Shown: in pieces, positions 9,801 through 22,100 of the stretch | Numbering within the stretch: position 1 is the stretch's first letter | How the letters are laid out: each line of letters opens with the position of its first letter | Source: Pezizomycotina sp. ARF18 | Lineage: Eukaryota; Ascomycota | DNA: 30,018 bases | Assembly: GCA_002224055.1 (NCBI GenBank) | Contig: AZLU01000338.1 | Span: 1 to 30,018, forward strand | Reading direction: 5' to 3' | Program-made: the position numbers and the translations under genes | Notes under the pieces: generated by a model | Databases searched by the model: none | Told to the model about the DNA's origin: nothing | Seen by the model: only the letters and a program-made list of their open reading frames with translations

Positions 9801-11824
9801 TTCTCCGCAATTATCACTGATTAGTCTGCTAAAACGCTGGGATCCGAGCTTTCTCCCACCAAAGATCGATAGACTCGATATGCATGCTTGAACCATGCTA
9901 TGGCCGAACCCCTTCTCATTACCGTTCGAGGAATGTTATCCCAACCTTGTCGGTTTTTTTCTTACGAAGGTAAAACCTTTCCATTTCGCCTCCGAAACCG
10001 CCGAACCACGAGGTGTTTTTCTGTTTCTGTTTCTGTTGTTGTTGTTGCACACGACAGAGAAAGACGCTTTCTCGGAATGGCGTTAAAAGTAAGGGGGAAA
10101 AAATAAACCTAGAGCATCTAGAGCTTCTTTGGTGTTTTTGCGATCACCGATGACCAGGCAACGAATAGTAGTGTCAGCGATTGCAAATGATTATCAAAGT
10201 ATTGGAAAAACACCTAGGTAGACTTCTGGTATACTGAATTACACCGAGAAACTACGCTGAAATCCACAGAGGAGAAAACGAACCATTCCTAGCATCATCA
10301 TGTATGGATAAATCGGCACTTGATTGACCGAAAAAAAAAAAAAAGATCCACCGACGAAGGCAATTGACTTTTTTTTTACCAACCGCCAGTTCATCGATCT
10401 TCTCAATTTCACAAGGAGCATGACCCCCGCTGTAGTCTTCCGTTTTGCGCCTCTCGATACGGCGACAACCTCCCTTATCCGTTACTTTACGCCGATAAAA
10501 TAACTTTAGAAATAAATCGATTCTATTTATCCAGCTTTTGGGCGCCAAACTGCCTTGCATATAACATAATGTAGACTGAAATCATCCGGCGTTGTGCTAT
10601 GGACTCGTGATGAGTGAAAATGGTCTACTATTGAGACTTTAGAACTCCTCCGGAGATGGGATGGGGATGTTATTTGCCTACTTATTACCCCTCTTCGTTG
10701 GAAAAATGTATATCTGCCGTAGTCTTTAAAAAAGAGGTTCCACAAAGAGCTCCCCTCCGGCTCTTATTCGTTATTGTCGCGTATGCAAGCCATAAGCGGG
10801 AGAGGATTTTTTTTCTAGTTTGTTTGTCCACGCGGAAATCATCCAAAAAGTTAGTGTACGATAAGGCATCGAAAATTAGGTAAAGAAAGGCATAGAAGAA
10901 TTAAGTCATGATCACGAGATTCGTTGTAAAGCGATTTGATCAAGAAAAATCGGGAAATTTTTTTTTTTTTTTTGGTGGGAAAACGCTAAATAGCATCAAA
11001 TTAAAAAAGCTAGATAGGTATTTTGGTATATACAACTTTGCAATGAAAATAAAGAAGCTAGATGCGATATGGACAAATGGGAAGAAAGCAACAAGTAGGA
11101 AATGTAATATTTACCAAAAAATTGAACACCAAAAATTTATGAGCAAGATGACGAAAGAAAAAGAAACGGTGATTAAAAAACCTCGATGTTCATTAAATCG
11201 ACTAGAATGCAAAGAAAAAGACCATGCGAGAGTAAGATAGCATGCCAGAAAACAAAAAAAAAGCACCTCCTTCGTGTCATCAAGTCGTGAATTCAGTTAA
11301 AATCTCCTGATACTTCTTCCCAAACATATTGAAGAAAAAAGTGTCAGCGTAATCGGTCATGAAATACAAGGATGAAGAAACGGAGAAAAGAAACGCGAAT
11401 GCGAGCGGAAGACGAGGAAGAGTTGCGAAGAGAAAAAGGCACTCCCAAGCAGAAGAACACAACGCAAGGAATCGCGGCAAAAAACGAAGACAAATGAGAA
11501 ACGCGAAACGAAGGAAATGCGACAGAAGACCGCAGCTTGAAAAAGAAAAGGACCAACTCCGAAGAAATGTGAAAATGACAGATCAAACTCGGAAAAAGAT
11601 TTTTGTTGAAAGTTAGCAAACAGCAAGAAGGAAAAACCCCGTTCTGATACAACATAGAGAAGAAAAGAAAAATTGCGTGTTAAAAAAATGTCAGGGAGAA
11701 AAGTGGTATCTTTGTTTGTCCTTTGGTTGTGATCGAAAAAATATATCCTTTGGATATAGAGCGAGATATTGAAGCTAGGAATGATAGTAAAAAGTAACTA
11801 AATTGAAAAAGTTCTTTTAATAGA
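6874..11824. other. Gene-poor 5 kb stretch
   Basis: Low-GC DNA with poly(T)/poly(A) runs (17 T at 8162-8178, 16 T at 10958-10973), a TA run at 7948-7961 and a purine-rich block at 11340-11640. Open frames exist (for example 9238-9525 on both strands and 11359-11616), but none shows a domain, splice signals or an identifiable family. Confidence 0.5.
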
Positions 11825-14583
11825 TTAGGCCCTGAAGACCTTGACTTTCTTTTCGACTTTTGCCCTGCAAACGGCATTGGCTGCGTGGGGTGACGAGATC
11901 GGGCTGGCAGGGTGAGCGGGAGCTACTGCATCGGCACACACTGGCAGAGACAAATGGGCACAGGGAAGAAGCACTAGATCGCAAGTTAGCAAATAACAGT
12001 TGAAATAGGTTGACGTGAGGTGGAATGATAACATACCATGTCAGCAATTTGGCCGAAGCAGACTTTACAATCTGACATGATCTTCATGTCCCCTCCTTCA
12101 TATTCTCCGGTCGCTCGGGATCGTCGAGGGTGCGTGCCGGCATGGGAGTGCGCGCCATCTGGCGGGCTGGGCTTGCCTCCTGATGTTCACGCGCTGTGCA
12201 AGAGGGAAGCAAAATCGGTGATCTGCGAAGCTCTCGTTTCGCAGGAATTCAGCCGTTTCGCGCTGCTGCCTCTGCTGCTCGACGCGGCTGTGAAGCCTCC
12301 TAGCTTCCTCCGTAAGCTGTCCAAGGGTTGTCGACCTGGCTCGGGTACCGCACGGCGGCAGCAGCGCCGAAGCAGCAGCTCGCGCCGGTAGCAGCAGCAC
12401 TGGCGCTGTTGGCACTCGAAGAACCGGAAACGGAATGGTATACCTGAGCGGGTCGGAGCCTTGGCGCGGAGACGATGGGAGGGACGTGTCGCCTGCGGAG
12501 GTGCTATCGCTGCTCCACCCATGAGCTGTTCTAGAGCCTCAACTTGCCTCCTGGCCTGCAAGCGTGAGCAGCTTGGATTTCTGCGCTCTCTGCAGTCGCA
12601 GGTGCCAAGGCAGGCTGGGAACCACTTCCATTTTCCGTAGGACTCCTGCCTTCTTCCCTTCGCCTCGCCGCTTCGCTGCCAACAGCTGCTAGGAACGACA
12701 TCGTATCATGTTCGTCTATCGACATGTCATCTCCAGGACGGCGGATCGAGCGGTGGAGAGATTTGTGGAGAATGGAGATGTCTTCCAATGTCTGTCCCAA
12801 TGACCTAGCCAAGTTATGAATCGCGAGGAAGGGTAGGACTTCGCTGTTCCGCTTGAACGCTGGCATTAGTGGTGGCCCGAGTTCGGCGCTGGAATCTTGG
12901 CTGCGTAGGTCGGTAAGCGGGGAAAGCCGCGTCGTAACGTTCTTCTTGTTGCTGCCTCAGAGTTTCTACGCTGACGTTCTTCATTTCGCGATAGTTTCGC
13001 CTGCGCTGTTCAGCGATATTGTACTTCGCAGTGGTTAGCGAACTAAAGGAATATCACAGTTAGTTAGAATGCATGTATACAATAGAGAGAAATTTTCAGA
13101 ACAACGTACATGGCTCCAATGGGGCTTTCATAATCTTCTCTTTCAACATCTTCCCTGCTTCCCAAGACTCAGCGACCATTCCGGCGCACCGGTTTCCCTG
13201 ACTCGTTCGTCTCTGATGGTGGTTGTGGTGCGGTGGCTGCTGTGGTGGTGGTTGCTGTGGTTGCTGCGGCTGCTGCGGCTCCTGCGTAGCGCCTGGCTGG
13301 CCGCGTTGCTGTTGCGATGGTTGTGGTTGCTGCTGAGCCGCTTGGTTTGTCGGATTGCGAGCGTTGTAGCTGGGGAGGTTGAGCTTGACTTGGTGGCGAT
13401 TGCGTGCTCGTTTCCGCTTTCCACTCCCTGCATGGGACTGTTGGCGCCGTTCTCAGAGCTTGCCGTGCTCGAGGTGGGGGACTGCGCTTGGGAGCAGAAC
13501 TACCTGTCCGGCGGATTGTCCAGCCAGTTTGCAATGTTTGAAGGTGTGCTAAAGCTTCGGTTGTGGCGACTCCCCGCCTGTTGCTGCTCAGACCACCGTC
13601 GATACGATGCTGACTGGCTGAGATAGATCCTGGCCTGATTCGAACCCTCGCGCTTGACCCGATACATTGGAGCTGGCAACCAAGCCTCCTGTATTTGTGG
13701 GCTCCAGCCGAATGTCGTGAACTGCGGGAGACCAGCGAAGGAAACCGGCGATATTGGGCCCCGCGATTCCGTTGACCACGGTGATTAATACGAAGTGAAC
13801 GACTTCCTCGGCCATCTCGCTCGAATCGCTCCCTATGTTCTCGTTGCCTATCTCGTGCGATCATACTCGTCTCAGCGTCGCTACCTCGCGCCGAAGGTGT
13901 GCCCGGTGTGCCCAACTTTCCGGTCGCTGCTGGCCAGATGACATGCGGATGGCCCATAATTGCTTTGAGCACGCATAGCATGAGAGGTATCGCGTTCCAC
14001 GATGGGCGTTCCAGCGGCCCAGGAGGAAAGTTTCTGAAGGCTTCGCTCATCGAATACGAAGTCGGCACATCCGGGCGCAAGAGCAGATAGACGTCAATAT
14101 TGTTGGCACGCAATTCCCGCAGAACAGCCTCTCTGGCAGCGGCTTGAGCGGGGCTCTGAATGCTCATGTTGCTAACGCCGTCTGGTTGCGCACGTAAATT
14201 CTCTCCGTCTGCAAGTTCCAATTCTGAAGAGCGATCTGGAGGGAGGGCGGCGGCGGCGAACTTAACCGAAATCCCATCTGCGAGAATACCTGAAATGCGC
14301 TGGGAAGATTACGCATCCGAGTATATTCGCTAGCCCATTCGGGAGTCGGAGCTAGTGCACGATGTAACGGTTCGTGTTGCATAGAATGTTGACGATGAGA
14401 TTCCTGGGATGCAGGGTGCGGATACGGCAGTTGTCGAGGACCTGACTCTGGGAAGGAGGTGATGGCGGTAACCGGAACGCTTCAGATGTCGGGTTGTGAC
14501 CGCCAGGTAAGGGTTCGGATAATTTGGAACCTGAGTTTGTTGCGGATTGATGTTGCACCGCTCTACGAATGATTTCCAATATA
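11825..14583 (-). CDS. RING-finger protein, probable E3 ubiquitin ligase, Gln/Pro-rich, frame-broken
   Basis: Probably transfers ubiquitin to unknown targets through its C-terminal RING. The last coding part reads DCKVCFGQIADM at 12072-12037, then after a 63-nt intron LLPCAHL, VCADAV and CRAKVEKKVKVFRA, with stop TAA at 11825-11827. This is a C3HC4-like RING at the extreme C-terminus, as in IAP/MUL1-style RINGs. Some zinc-ligand positions are out of frame. N-terminal to it: an uncharacterised region (SAFQVFSQMGF ... RANNIDVYLLLRPDVP ... NFPPGPLERPSWNAIPLMLC) at 14330-13960; FVLITVVNGIAGPNIAGFLR, possibly membrane-associated or a buried helix, near 13800-13730; a Gln/Pro-rich stretch near 13320-13190; and charged helices (EEARRLHSRVEQQRQQRETA) near 12325-12265. 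A TACTAAC branch site and TTTTTAG acceptor mark an exon start at 14583; the first exon may lie near 14758 (short frame starting MVSLLHW). At least five frame breaks occur. RING call good; the rest of the protein is unassigned. Confidence 0.75.
11974..12036 (-). other. Intron inside the RING domain
   Basis: 63 nt, donor GTATGT, branch GCTAAC, acceptor ATCTAG. It separates the CKVC half of the RING from the CAH half. One base appears to be missing at the junction. Confidence 0.75.
13043..13109 (-). other. Intron in the RING-finger gene
   Basis: 67 nt, donor GTACGT, branch CTAACTAAC, acceptor CTTTAG. It separates the Gln-rich part from the EQRRRNYREMKN-like helical part. Confidence 0.6.
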
Positions 14584-14950
14584 CTAAAAACAGCGACACC
14601 CTCTCAATGTTAGTAGATATCTCAGAATTTAACTTATCGAAAAGTTCCGTTACAGTAACTATACTGCCGCTCTTTTATCTGAATGCAGAGATTCCGGATT
14701 CGCGAAGTTCGGGGATCTCCTTTCGGCCTTCGGATCTCCAATGCAACAGAGATACCATCACTTAGGGAAAAAAAAAAAAAAAAAAAAAGAAGAGTATACT
14801 TTGCAAGAGGAGCAATATCTATCCACCGCGTGCGTCATTTACTTCGCCGACACCATCCACGTATCTAATAAATAAGACGGAAAGGTTAGTGTGAGACTTG
14901 AGACCGAGGGATGTTGCAAAAGGGAGATAAGATTACACAGGTAAATGTGG

Positions 14951-15022
14951 AAATTAAAAAATAAAATAAATAATAAAAATAAAATAAATAAAAAATAAAA
15001 TAAATAAAAATAAAATAAAAAT
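14951..15022 (+). repeat. AAATA-type low-complexity repeat
   Basis: About 70 nt made only of A and T in imperfect AAATA/AAAATAAAT units. Confidence 0.85.
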
Positions 15023-16655
15023 GAATATTTCTCGCAAACCCGCTTTTCGCCCGAGAGTCTCAGCACGAGACGGGAAATGAGCCTTACAGCCGACGCTCTC
15101 TAATTATTCGAATTGACAAGAAGAGCAAAACAGAAAAATTACCCGAAAAACACTACAGCCTTCAATCCATTCATTCTGATATGAAATCTATAGCGGATAA
15201 TTCACGGAAACAAGCAGGAATGATAAGGAGGAATGGAAAAAAAAAAAAAAAAAAAAAACTCGCCTAGGATAGAATTGGCTATGTTGTCGTCATCCAGGCA
15301 CGCACAGCATTTGCTATGCGACAATGAGCAGCATATTAAGAATTATGCTGGCATATATCCCAGTGCGGAAATCGAGACGAGAATGGGTTGGAAGCCCGCT
15401 GGGAGATAGAAGAAGGGTTGTTGGACGACGATGAAGGATAATTCGCAGATATCGAGGCAGCTTGATGCTGGGTGGCTACGCTGGCATTCTCCATTTGGAG
15501 GGCGACGAAATGTTCCGGTGATATATTCTTGTCGTAAGTGTTTGTGCTCGTGTGCCCGTGGAACCTCAAGAGGGATCCGTTCTGGGCAGGGACCAAGGAC
15601 CCGAAATCTTCAAAGGAAATACCCTGACTCTCCGAACCAAAAGCCCATCAACAAAAGGGGGGAGGTAGTTATTGAAAGAATCTTTTTCTTCTGTCCTTTT
15701 CGCCTTCCACCAACTTATCGTATTATAACTTGGTGACTTTAAAAAAAAAAATTCCTTCGAGTTCGGACTTAGGATATGTCGCGGTCTCTTTTCTCCTTGA
15801 AGTTGCAAGAATAGAACTGGCCGTCGTCACTTTCCAACTTTTTCGAAAGATCTCTTGTTCTCTCTGGGAGGCGCTCGCACTGGACTTCGGACGGAAATGT
15901 TTCTTCGCACGAAAGAAAGCTCGTTTCGAAGCGGTCTCGGACTAGATGGATAGAAGAAAAAGTCACCGTACGGTTGATGAATTCTTGTTTGTGTTGTTGT
16001 TGTTGTATATGTCGGTAGTTGTTTATTGGCGAGATCGAGAAAACGGCGAACCCCGTTGGTGCCTTCAGCAGCAGGAAGCAGGACCTGTCGGTTCGTACGT
16101 AAGTTTAGAAACAAAAGGCTCTTATTATAGTTGAAAGGATTATCGCTCAGTCAGCAAACTTCATTACGAAATAGGTAGGAAAATAAACTGAAAGAGCTGG
16201 CGTCCAACAAGCCCCAAACCTCTCAGGCTAACCTTTGAAAAGGAACACAAAGCCTTTTTGAAAAGGGAATTTGGGAGGCGCCCGACGCAACGAAATGAGG
16301 CTACAGGTTTGGATGGGTGTACTCAGCTAATAAATATTTTCCAATTTGCTGTTTTGTTTGCTGCTGTGCTGTCCTGGCAATGTCGTCCTCTTGATCTCAA
16401 GGCGAAAAGTTAGATGACGGGATACTGCAGAACGAATCCTGGGAAAGTTGCTACAAGAGGTGGTGACGATGAGAGGTGGACAATGATAAGCCGCAGAATA
16501 ATGCTTTTTTGGAGAGAAATATGATGCCAAAGTCTTCTCGTTGGCTCTTTAGCGAGAGAAAGGACCCTTATTTGAAGCGGAAGGAATTCTGTCGTGAGAG
16601 AGAGAAGCAAGAGGGCCAGAGAAAGAGAGTTAGAGCGAGAGAGCGGGAAAAGTGG

Positions 16656-16701
16656 TTGTATGTATGTAATGTATGTATGTATGTATGTGTATGTATATGT
16701 A
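16656..16701 (+). repeat. (TATG)n microsatellite
   Basis: About ten TATG/GTAT units with a few interruptions, next to a GA-rich block (16590-16650). Confidence 0.85.
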
Positions 16702-17204
16702 GACGAGCAAATGGCAGGCAAGTTTTAGTCGATGTAGACGTGTGGTGGTGGTGGGAAGTGACTTGTCTCCGAGATTTGATTCGCGAACGTCCTTTGGTCC
16801 TTTTTCTGTGTGAAGTATCTGGGAGATTAGTATACACCTTTTTACCCACAATGTTTTAAAGCATGATCTTTATGTATTAGTAGTTTTTTAGTTTAGCAGG
16901 AGCAGTCGTATTCTAGCTGAGGCAAACTAGGAGGGAAACGCCTAAAACGACGAAGGAGCACAACTACTACTAAAAAAGCGGCATGGTAATACTGACCGTC
17001 CGTTCTCGGATCGAGCAATCAAAAGCGATCCTTCTGGTGATAAGGCGGTGATCCAGGGAGTGTGAATAGCGAAACGGATCTGTTTATCGTACTTGTAAGT
17101 ACTTAAGAGCAGGAAGTTATTTTATTATATAGATTATTGCTATTTTGCTCCAGGATCAATGTGGACGCTGCTGGAGAGAGCTGGAAAACAAAGCTGCGAT
17201 GAAA

Positions 17205-17500
17205 TAAAAGAAAGCAAGAAAGAAAGAAAGAATGAAGACCACCGAAATAAAATAAATAAAGAATAGACACAAGGAAAAGGAAATCACAATTATTTTTTAA
17301 AAAAGCAGCAGCAAACAAAAATCGACAAACTCTCGTACAATATATATATCTTTTATATATATTATATATGTTGAATTTTAGTTATATTTCTTCTAATGGT
17401 CATTCATCATCACTTTTATTAGAAAGAAAAAAGCAAACGAGATAGGCAGAAAAAGAAAAGAAAAGAAAAAAAGAAAAGAAAAAGAAGAAAAGAGAAGCCA
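17205..17500 (+). repeat. Purine-rich and AT low-complexity block
   Basis: GAAA units (17205-17240), a TATATAT block (17339-17370) and a GAAAA-rich tract (17445-17495) lie close together. Confidence 0.7.
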
Positions 17501-18473
17501 ACTCTCCTTTTTTACTTTTTTGAATAAAAAAAAAAAGCCGTGGTAGTATAGGAGTATTTCTTCTAATTTTCTATATCGTAATTGGTTGGTGGGTGGGTGG
17601 AAAATCTTCTCCCTTTGCCGCCTTCTTTACTATTAATCACCGCAAATTTCTTTTTCCACCGTTTTCTTTTTCTTTTTCTATTTTTTTTTTTTTCAAACCT
17701 CCACCTGGCGCAAAAAAAAAAAAAAAAAAAAGCAGTGGCAGTCTTGCCTGCTTGCCTGCTTTATTTCTCCTCCCTTTCTTTCTTATTTCCCCTCTTCATA
17801 GGAGGGAGAATAAAGGGAGGAAACCTGTTGGATCAAAGTGGGCATCTCCCAAGAAGTGGGTCTGCGATTGGCTGCCCCCTTCCCTCTTTTTCCACCGCCC
17901 TTCTATTCCACGACTGATACTCCAGCTTCTTTTTGGCTATGGCGTCTGCTTAGGTCTCCTTCGGCGGAAGACGACGGGGTAGCTCAATTGTCTGACCTTA
18001 CTCCTCTTTTTTCTTTTTCTTTTTCTTTTTTTTTTTTTCGTTATTCACACGCCTGTTCATGTGTTTCTTCGGCAGACGACGACAAAGCTGAGTGAGCAAG
18101 GAGTGAACGTGTGAAGAGAGGAATGGGGTTAGGTAGCAAGAAAGCAGGAGAGTAAGTCCCCGGCGCAAAACAGAACTGCGAAGGGATTTGCTGGCGAGGA
18201 TCCAAACGAAAGTTGCCAACAAAATCAAAAAGTCGAAAAGAAAAATTCACAGCTGGCAATCGCAGATTGAAGCAAAGGAAGCAAGCTAAAAGGCGAGCTC
18301 TCTTTTTTCTCAATCTCACCTTCCTTGAAACCAAATGCATAGAGCTGCCTCTTTTATTAGTATCAATCGGAGCTTTCATCTTTTAGTTTCTCTCACTCTG
18401 TTCTCTTTAAACCTTTTTGTTCTTTTGAATCGACCTACAGGCTATGAAAAGTATAATATCATGTTTCTTTTAA

Positions 18474-18498
<25 letters not shown>
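18474..18498 (+). repeat. Poly(T) run, 25 nt
   Basis: Uninterrupted 25 T, followed by six A and nine T. Confidence 0.9.
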
Positions 18499-18504
<6 letters not shown>

Positions 18505-19134
18505 TTTTTTTTTCTTCTCGTTTAGCCAAAACTAAGCTAGTAAAGGCGATGTAATAAAAATACAAAAAAAAAAAAAAAAAAAACGCTGGAATGAATACAT
18601 ATATTATAGGTCTCTTCAGCTCCATCACGATCTGATTTCAAATATATTTTATTATTTTGAACCTAAAGTTCACGCGGTCCAAACAATCCAAGGCCTTCTT
18701 ATTAAACTAGACGCCTTGCAAGAAAGGACAGGAAAAACTTTAATGAGCTTAGCAATATATTCTCTTTGTTTTTATCCATACTAGAGAAAACAATAGCATA
18801 GCGGATGAGCATTACATAGCTGCGTATATATCATCGTTGTGTTCATTTTCTTCTTTGACGCTGATTTTTCCAGTCTAGTTGTCCTCGCCATTCCATTACT
18901 CATGGATTGCAATGCAAATAAGGCCCGAGCTAGAGAAGAAAACGGCAATCTGATCTGGAAAAAAAAAAATGTTTCTTATACGAAATGTTTATTGCTAGCA
19001 TGTGCCGGCAAAATTGAAAGGTAAGTAGCTAGTATTAAGAACTACACCCCATATTCCGTACTTTACATTAATTCGTCTTTAACAATGAGTTTCCCTTGCT
19101 TTTCTGGCGCGTGGTCGGGCCGCGAACTGATTCC

Positions 19135-19158
19135 TTTTTTTTTTTTTTTTTTTTTTTT
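19135..19158 (+). repeat. Poly(T) run, 24 nt
   Basis: Uninterrupted 24 T. With 18474-18498 it is one of only two T runs of 18 or more on this strand. Confidence 0.9.
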
Positions 19159-22100
19159 CCCTTGACGAATTCCATTTCTTTGCAAGGAATAAGAAGAAGG
19201 GAAAGAATTTCTAGGTCTCGCAATTTAGAAAGATATTTTGATTATTTCTTCGTCATCAATTCAATTGATGACATTCTCGAAGATACATGTCTCCCATCAT
19301 TGCCGAGATGTCTGGATCCCGTCTCCTTTTTTCTTGTGATTCTGAACCACGATAGTTTCATAGATAACGAGACTATTAGAGCCTTACGGATCTCATCAAG
19401 AACGAAACGTGGAATGACATGACGGTAAGAAGTTTTCTCTGTCGCTTCAAGGTATGTATAAAACACTCTATTTTATTCTCGTTCCAAACTCGCCTTGATC
19501 TGCTAAAACGATATTGATCAAATCCTGCGCCAATAGTTCTTTAAATAACTCTTTGATACTTCAATCGGCGTGTATAGATTTTGCTAAGCGGCTATTCTTG
19601 GCCCAGCCGGTGAATGGGAAAACCGCTTGCGAAAAGGTGCATGCACCGACCGCCGACTGTCAGCCCAGACCCAGGATTCAGATCGAACGGCAAATGCAAG
19701 AGCGGCCTCAAATAGGTCTTGATAATATTGCATTGGACGAGGACCAGAATCACAAGACCGGTATCCGAACCAGCCAAACCAGGTCTGGCATGTTTTATTT
19801 TATTTCAATTTTTTTTCTTCTCCTTAATTTTCTTTTTTGTTTATTCGTTTTTTCATTGTTCTCGGAATAAACAAAAAAAGTGCAAGAATAATCGGGTCTA
19901 GAAACAAAAGGCTCTCGCACGCAATTTATATTTCCTCCGTTTGTTTCTCGGTACTTCATCGGAGGATAGGTGGGTTCTTTCTTTGTTGCCATATCCTTTC
20001 ATGTATATTTCTACATTTCACACGATCATATAAGGACGGATTATTATTCCTATATTATTCTTTTCTATTCCTCGGACTAACCCTTTGTCTTCGTTGCCTA
20101 GAGTGCTATCGCCAGAAATCATAAGGCAACTAGATCTCTAGTCCGAACTGAAGTGAGGGAGAGAGTAAAGCCGCAGGTATCCCTTTCTATGTTCCCTGTC
20201 ACTTGTGGGCGTTTTTTTGCTTGAGAGAGGAAAACGGGCACTCACCAAGCGCGGAATGTCTCATAACCCAATATCTTTTGAGGATAGCAGAAAGAAAAGT
20301 GCTATAATACCCGCACCCCCCCCAAAAAAAAAAAAAAAAAAAGACAGAGAATAAAAGCCTATTATCATTCTTACCGGAGATTCCTTACTCCCGGGAAGAA
20401 TATATTAAATATATCTTTTCATATTTTGTTCCAATTTTTCTTATGGGCTAAAGAAACCGCTTAGTTTCCTTTCGGGATCCTCGCAAAACGTAAGAGAGGA
20501 TGAAAGAAAAAAAGGAAGAAAAATATCACTATATAAGAGGGTTTGTATTCTTTAGGAGTAAGTTCTTTTTCATGGGTCCAAGCTCCTTGCTGGGTGAATG
20601 GATGCATGGTTTTTGCATGGCGCTTAGCTTCAAAGCGGAGTGGATTGGCTGATCGATTACACCTGAACCCTTTCCAATGATAAATTTTTCTGCTCTAACT
20701 GCGCTCCTAGCTTGTCACTTTCTTTCTCTCTCGTTGAAAGATTATCCTTCCGTCCCTATCATATATCAAAAGACAAGTCTTCAGATTAATGGTTGAAAAG
20801 GAACGAAAAGCGAGAGAAAAAGAAAGAGAAAGATAAAGCTCACACGAATCCCCGTTTATTAGCAACAGGCCGGATGTTTCCAATAAACATCCTTCCACCG
20901 CACTATTTTACCGTGATACTGGAAAACCGGCAGGTTATTGGTGAAGATTTTTCCTCTGATTTTTACCAGATGTTAAACTTTTTTCACCGTTCACATTTTA
21001 GACGAGGGTTCCGCCTGCACATGGTATCTCTCCGATGAAACCTTTTTATGTGATTGCAGAGTACTTGTCGCCGAAGCCGTGGTATTGTGGTATTACCTCG
21101 ATATCCTGGTTATCCTGATGCACGGGAATCCTTTTTTTAAACTGGGCATCTCGCCTCTGCCGAACAAGTTACAACCCATTTACAGCGAAACTGAAAAAAG
21201 AGATAAAACTGCCAGACTTTTTTCCAACAAAAACTTCGTCTCGTCAAATAAAAAGAGTCTTATTCATAATGTTTCACTTTCTTTTTCCTCTTTCGAAAGC
21301 GACAAAACGCACGTTCTCGATCTTCACGCTTCGTGTTGGGATTTATTTATTTTTCGTCTTCTACACGATAGCTGTCCGGAACACCAAACGTACGTTTTTA
21401 TCCTACACATGCTCTCTTTTTCTTATTCTATAACCTTTCTCAGCGCGAGAGGAGGTCCTTTAAACCTCTTACTGTTACACTCCTCGTCGTCCGATATATG
21501 CCTTTTAACTATATAGACTAAGACGGAAGCGTATCTGATTATAGTACTCTTTCTGTGGATGTTAGATACTGTATACCACTGATAACCTCCTGTCTAAGAG
21601 TTTTAACCGTTATTTATAGAGGGGGGTGAATAAAGTCAGGGACATGCATTATAAAATATTAATGACAAAAAAAGTTTAAAGGAGCGTCGGGTCGACGAAT
21701 CAGCATTATCGCGATCGAAGACGTCTTGCATATGAATCAACCACGTTTCGTAGGCGGATGATTGGATTTTTAACTAAGAAAAACGGGTTCTGAAATAGTG
21801 AATAGTTACAAACCGCAGTCCTGAATCTTGAAAGAATAAAAGGGCCCAAATACAAGAGCTGAAGGTTTTCTGTTACTAAATAGCGAGTATTTGACCAATA
21901 CCACTCTACGCCGCCAATCTCTCGTCTCCAGACGCAACTATTTGTTTTTCTAGCAGCGCCTTGTTTCTGATATATACGGTTCCAATATATAATAACAAAT
22001 GTATATTCCAGCAAATATAACTTTTAACCTTTTATCTTAACCGGCGCTTGGTAAAAGCGTAAGAATGCCTTGCTCTCGCGTGGATCCCCCAAAATCGGTG

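Noticed and set aside
11359-11616. 85-residue Lys/Arg/Glu-rich plus-strand frame
   Set aside because: Purine-rich DNA gives charged frames by composition alone; no motif is present.
13069-13626. 185-residue plus-strand frame, Leu/Trp/Val-rich
   Set aside because: It is the antisense reading of the Gln/Pro/Ala-rich repeats of the RING gene and runs across that gene's intron.
13630-13660. GGTTCGAATC on the minus strand, like a tRNA T-arm/B-box
   Set aside because: It lies inside the RING gene coding for ARGFES, and no matching acceptor, D or anticodon arms are visible around it.
15336-15596. 86-residue minus-strand frame, Ser/Asn/Gln-rich, upstream of the RING gene
   Set aside because: It could be an upstream exon, but no suitable GT donor was found and the intron would be about 750 nt with long A runs, far longer than others here.
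19514-19800. Plus-strand frame with a GC-richer middle part (AQPVNGKTACEKVHAPTADC)
   Set aside because: Short, no family match and no splice signals; ends in poly-Phe low-complexity sequence.
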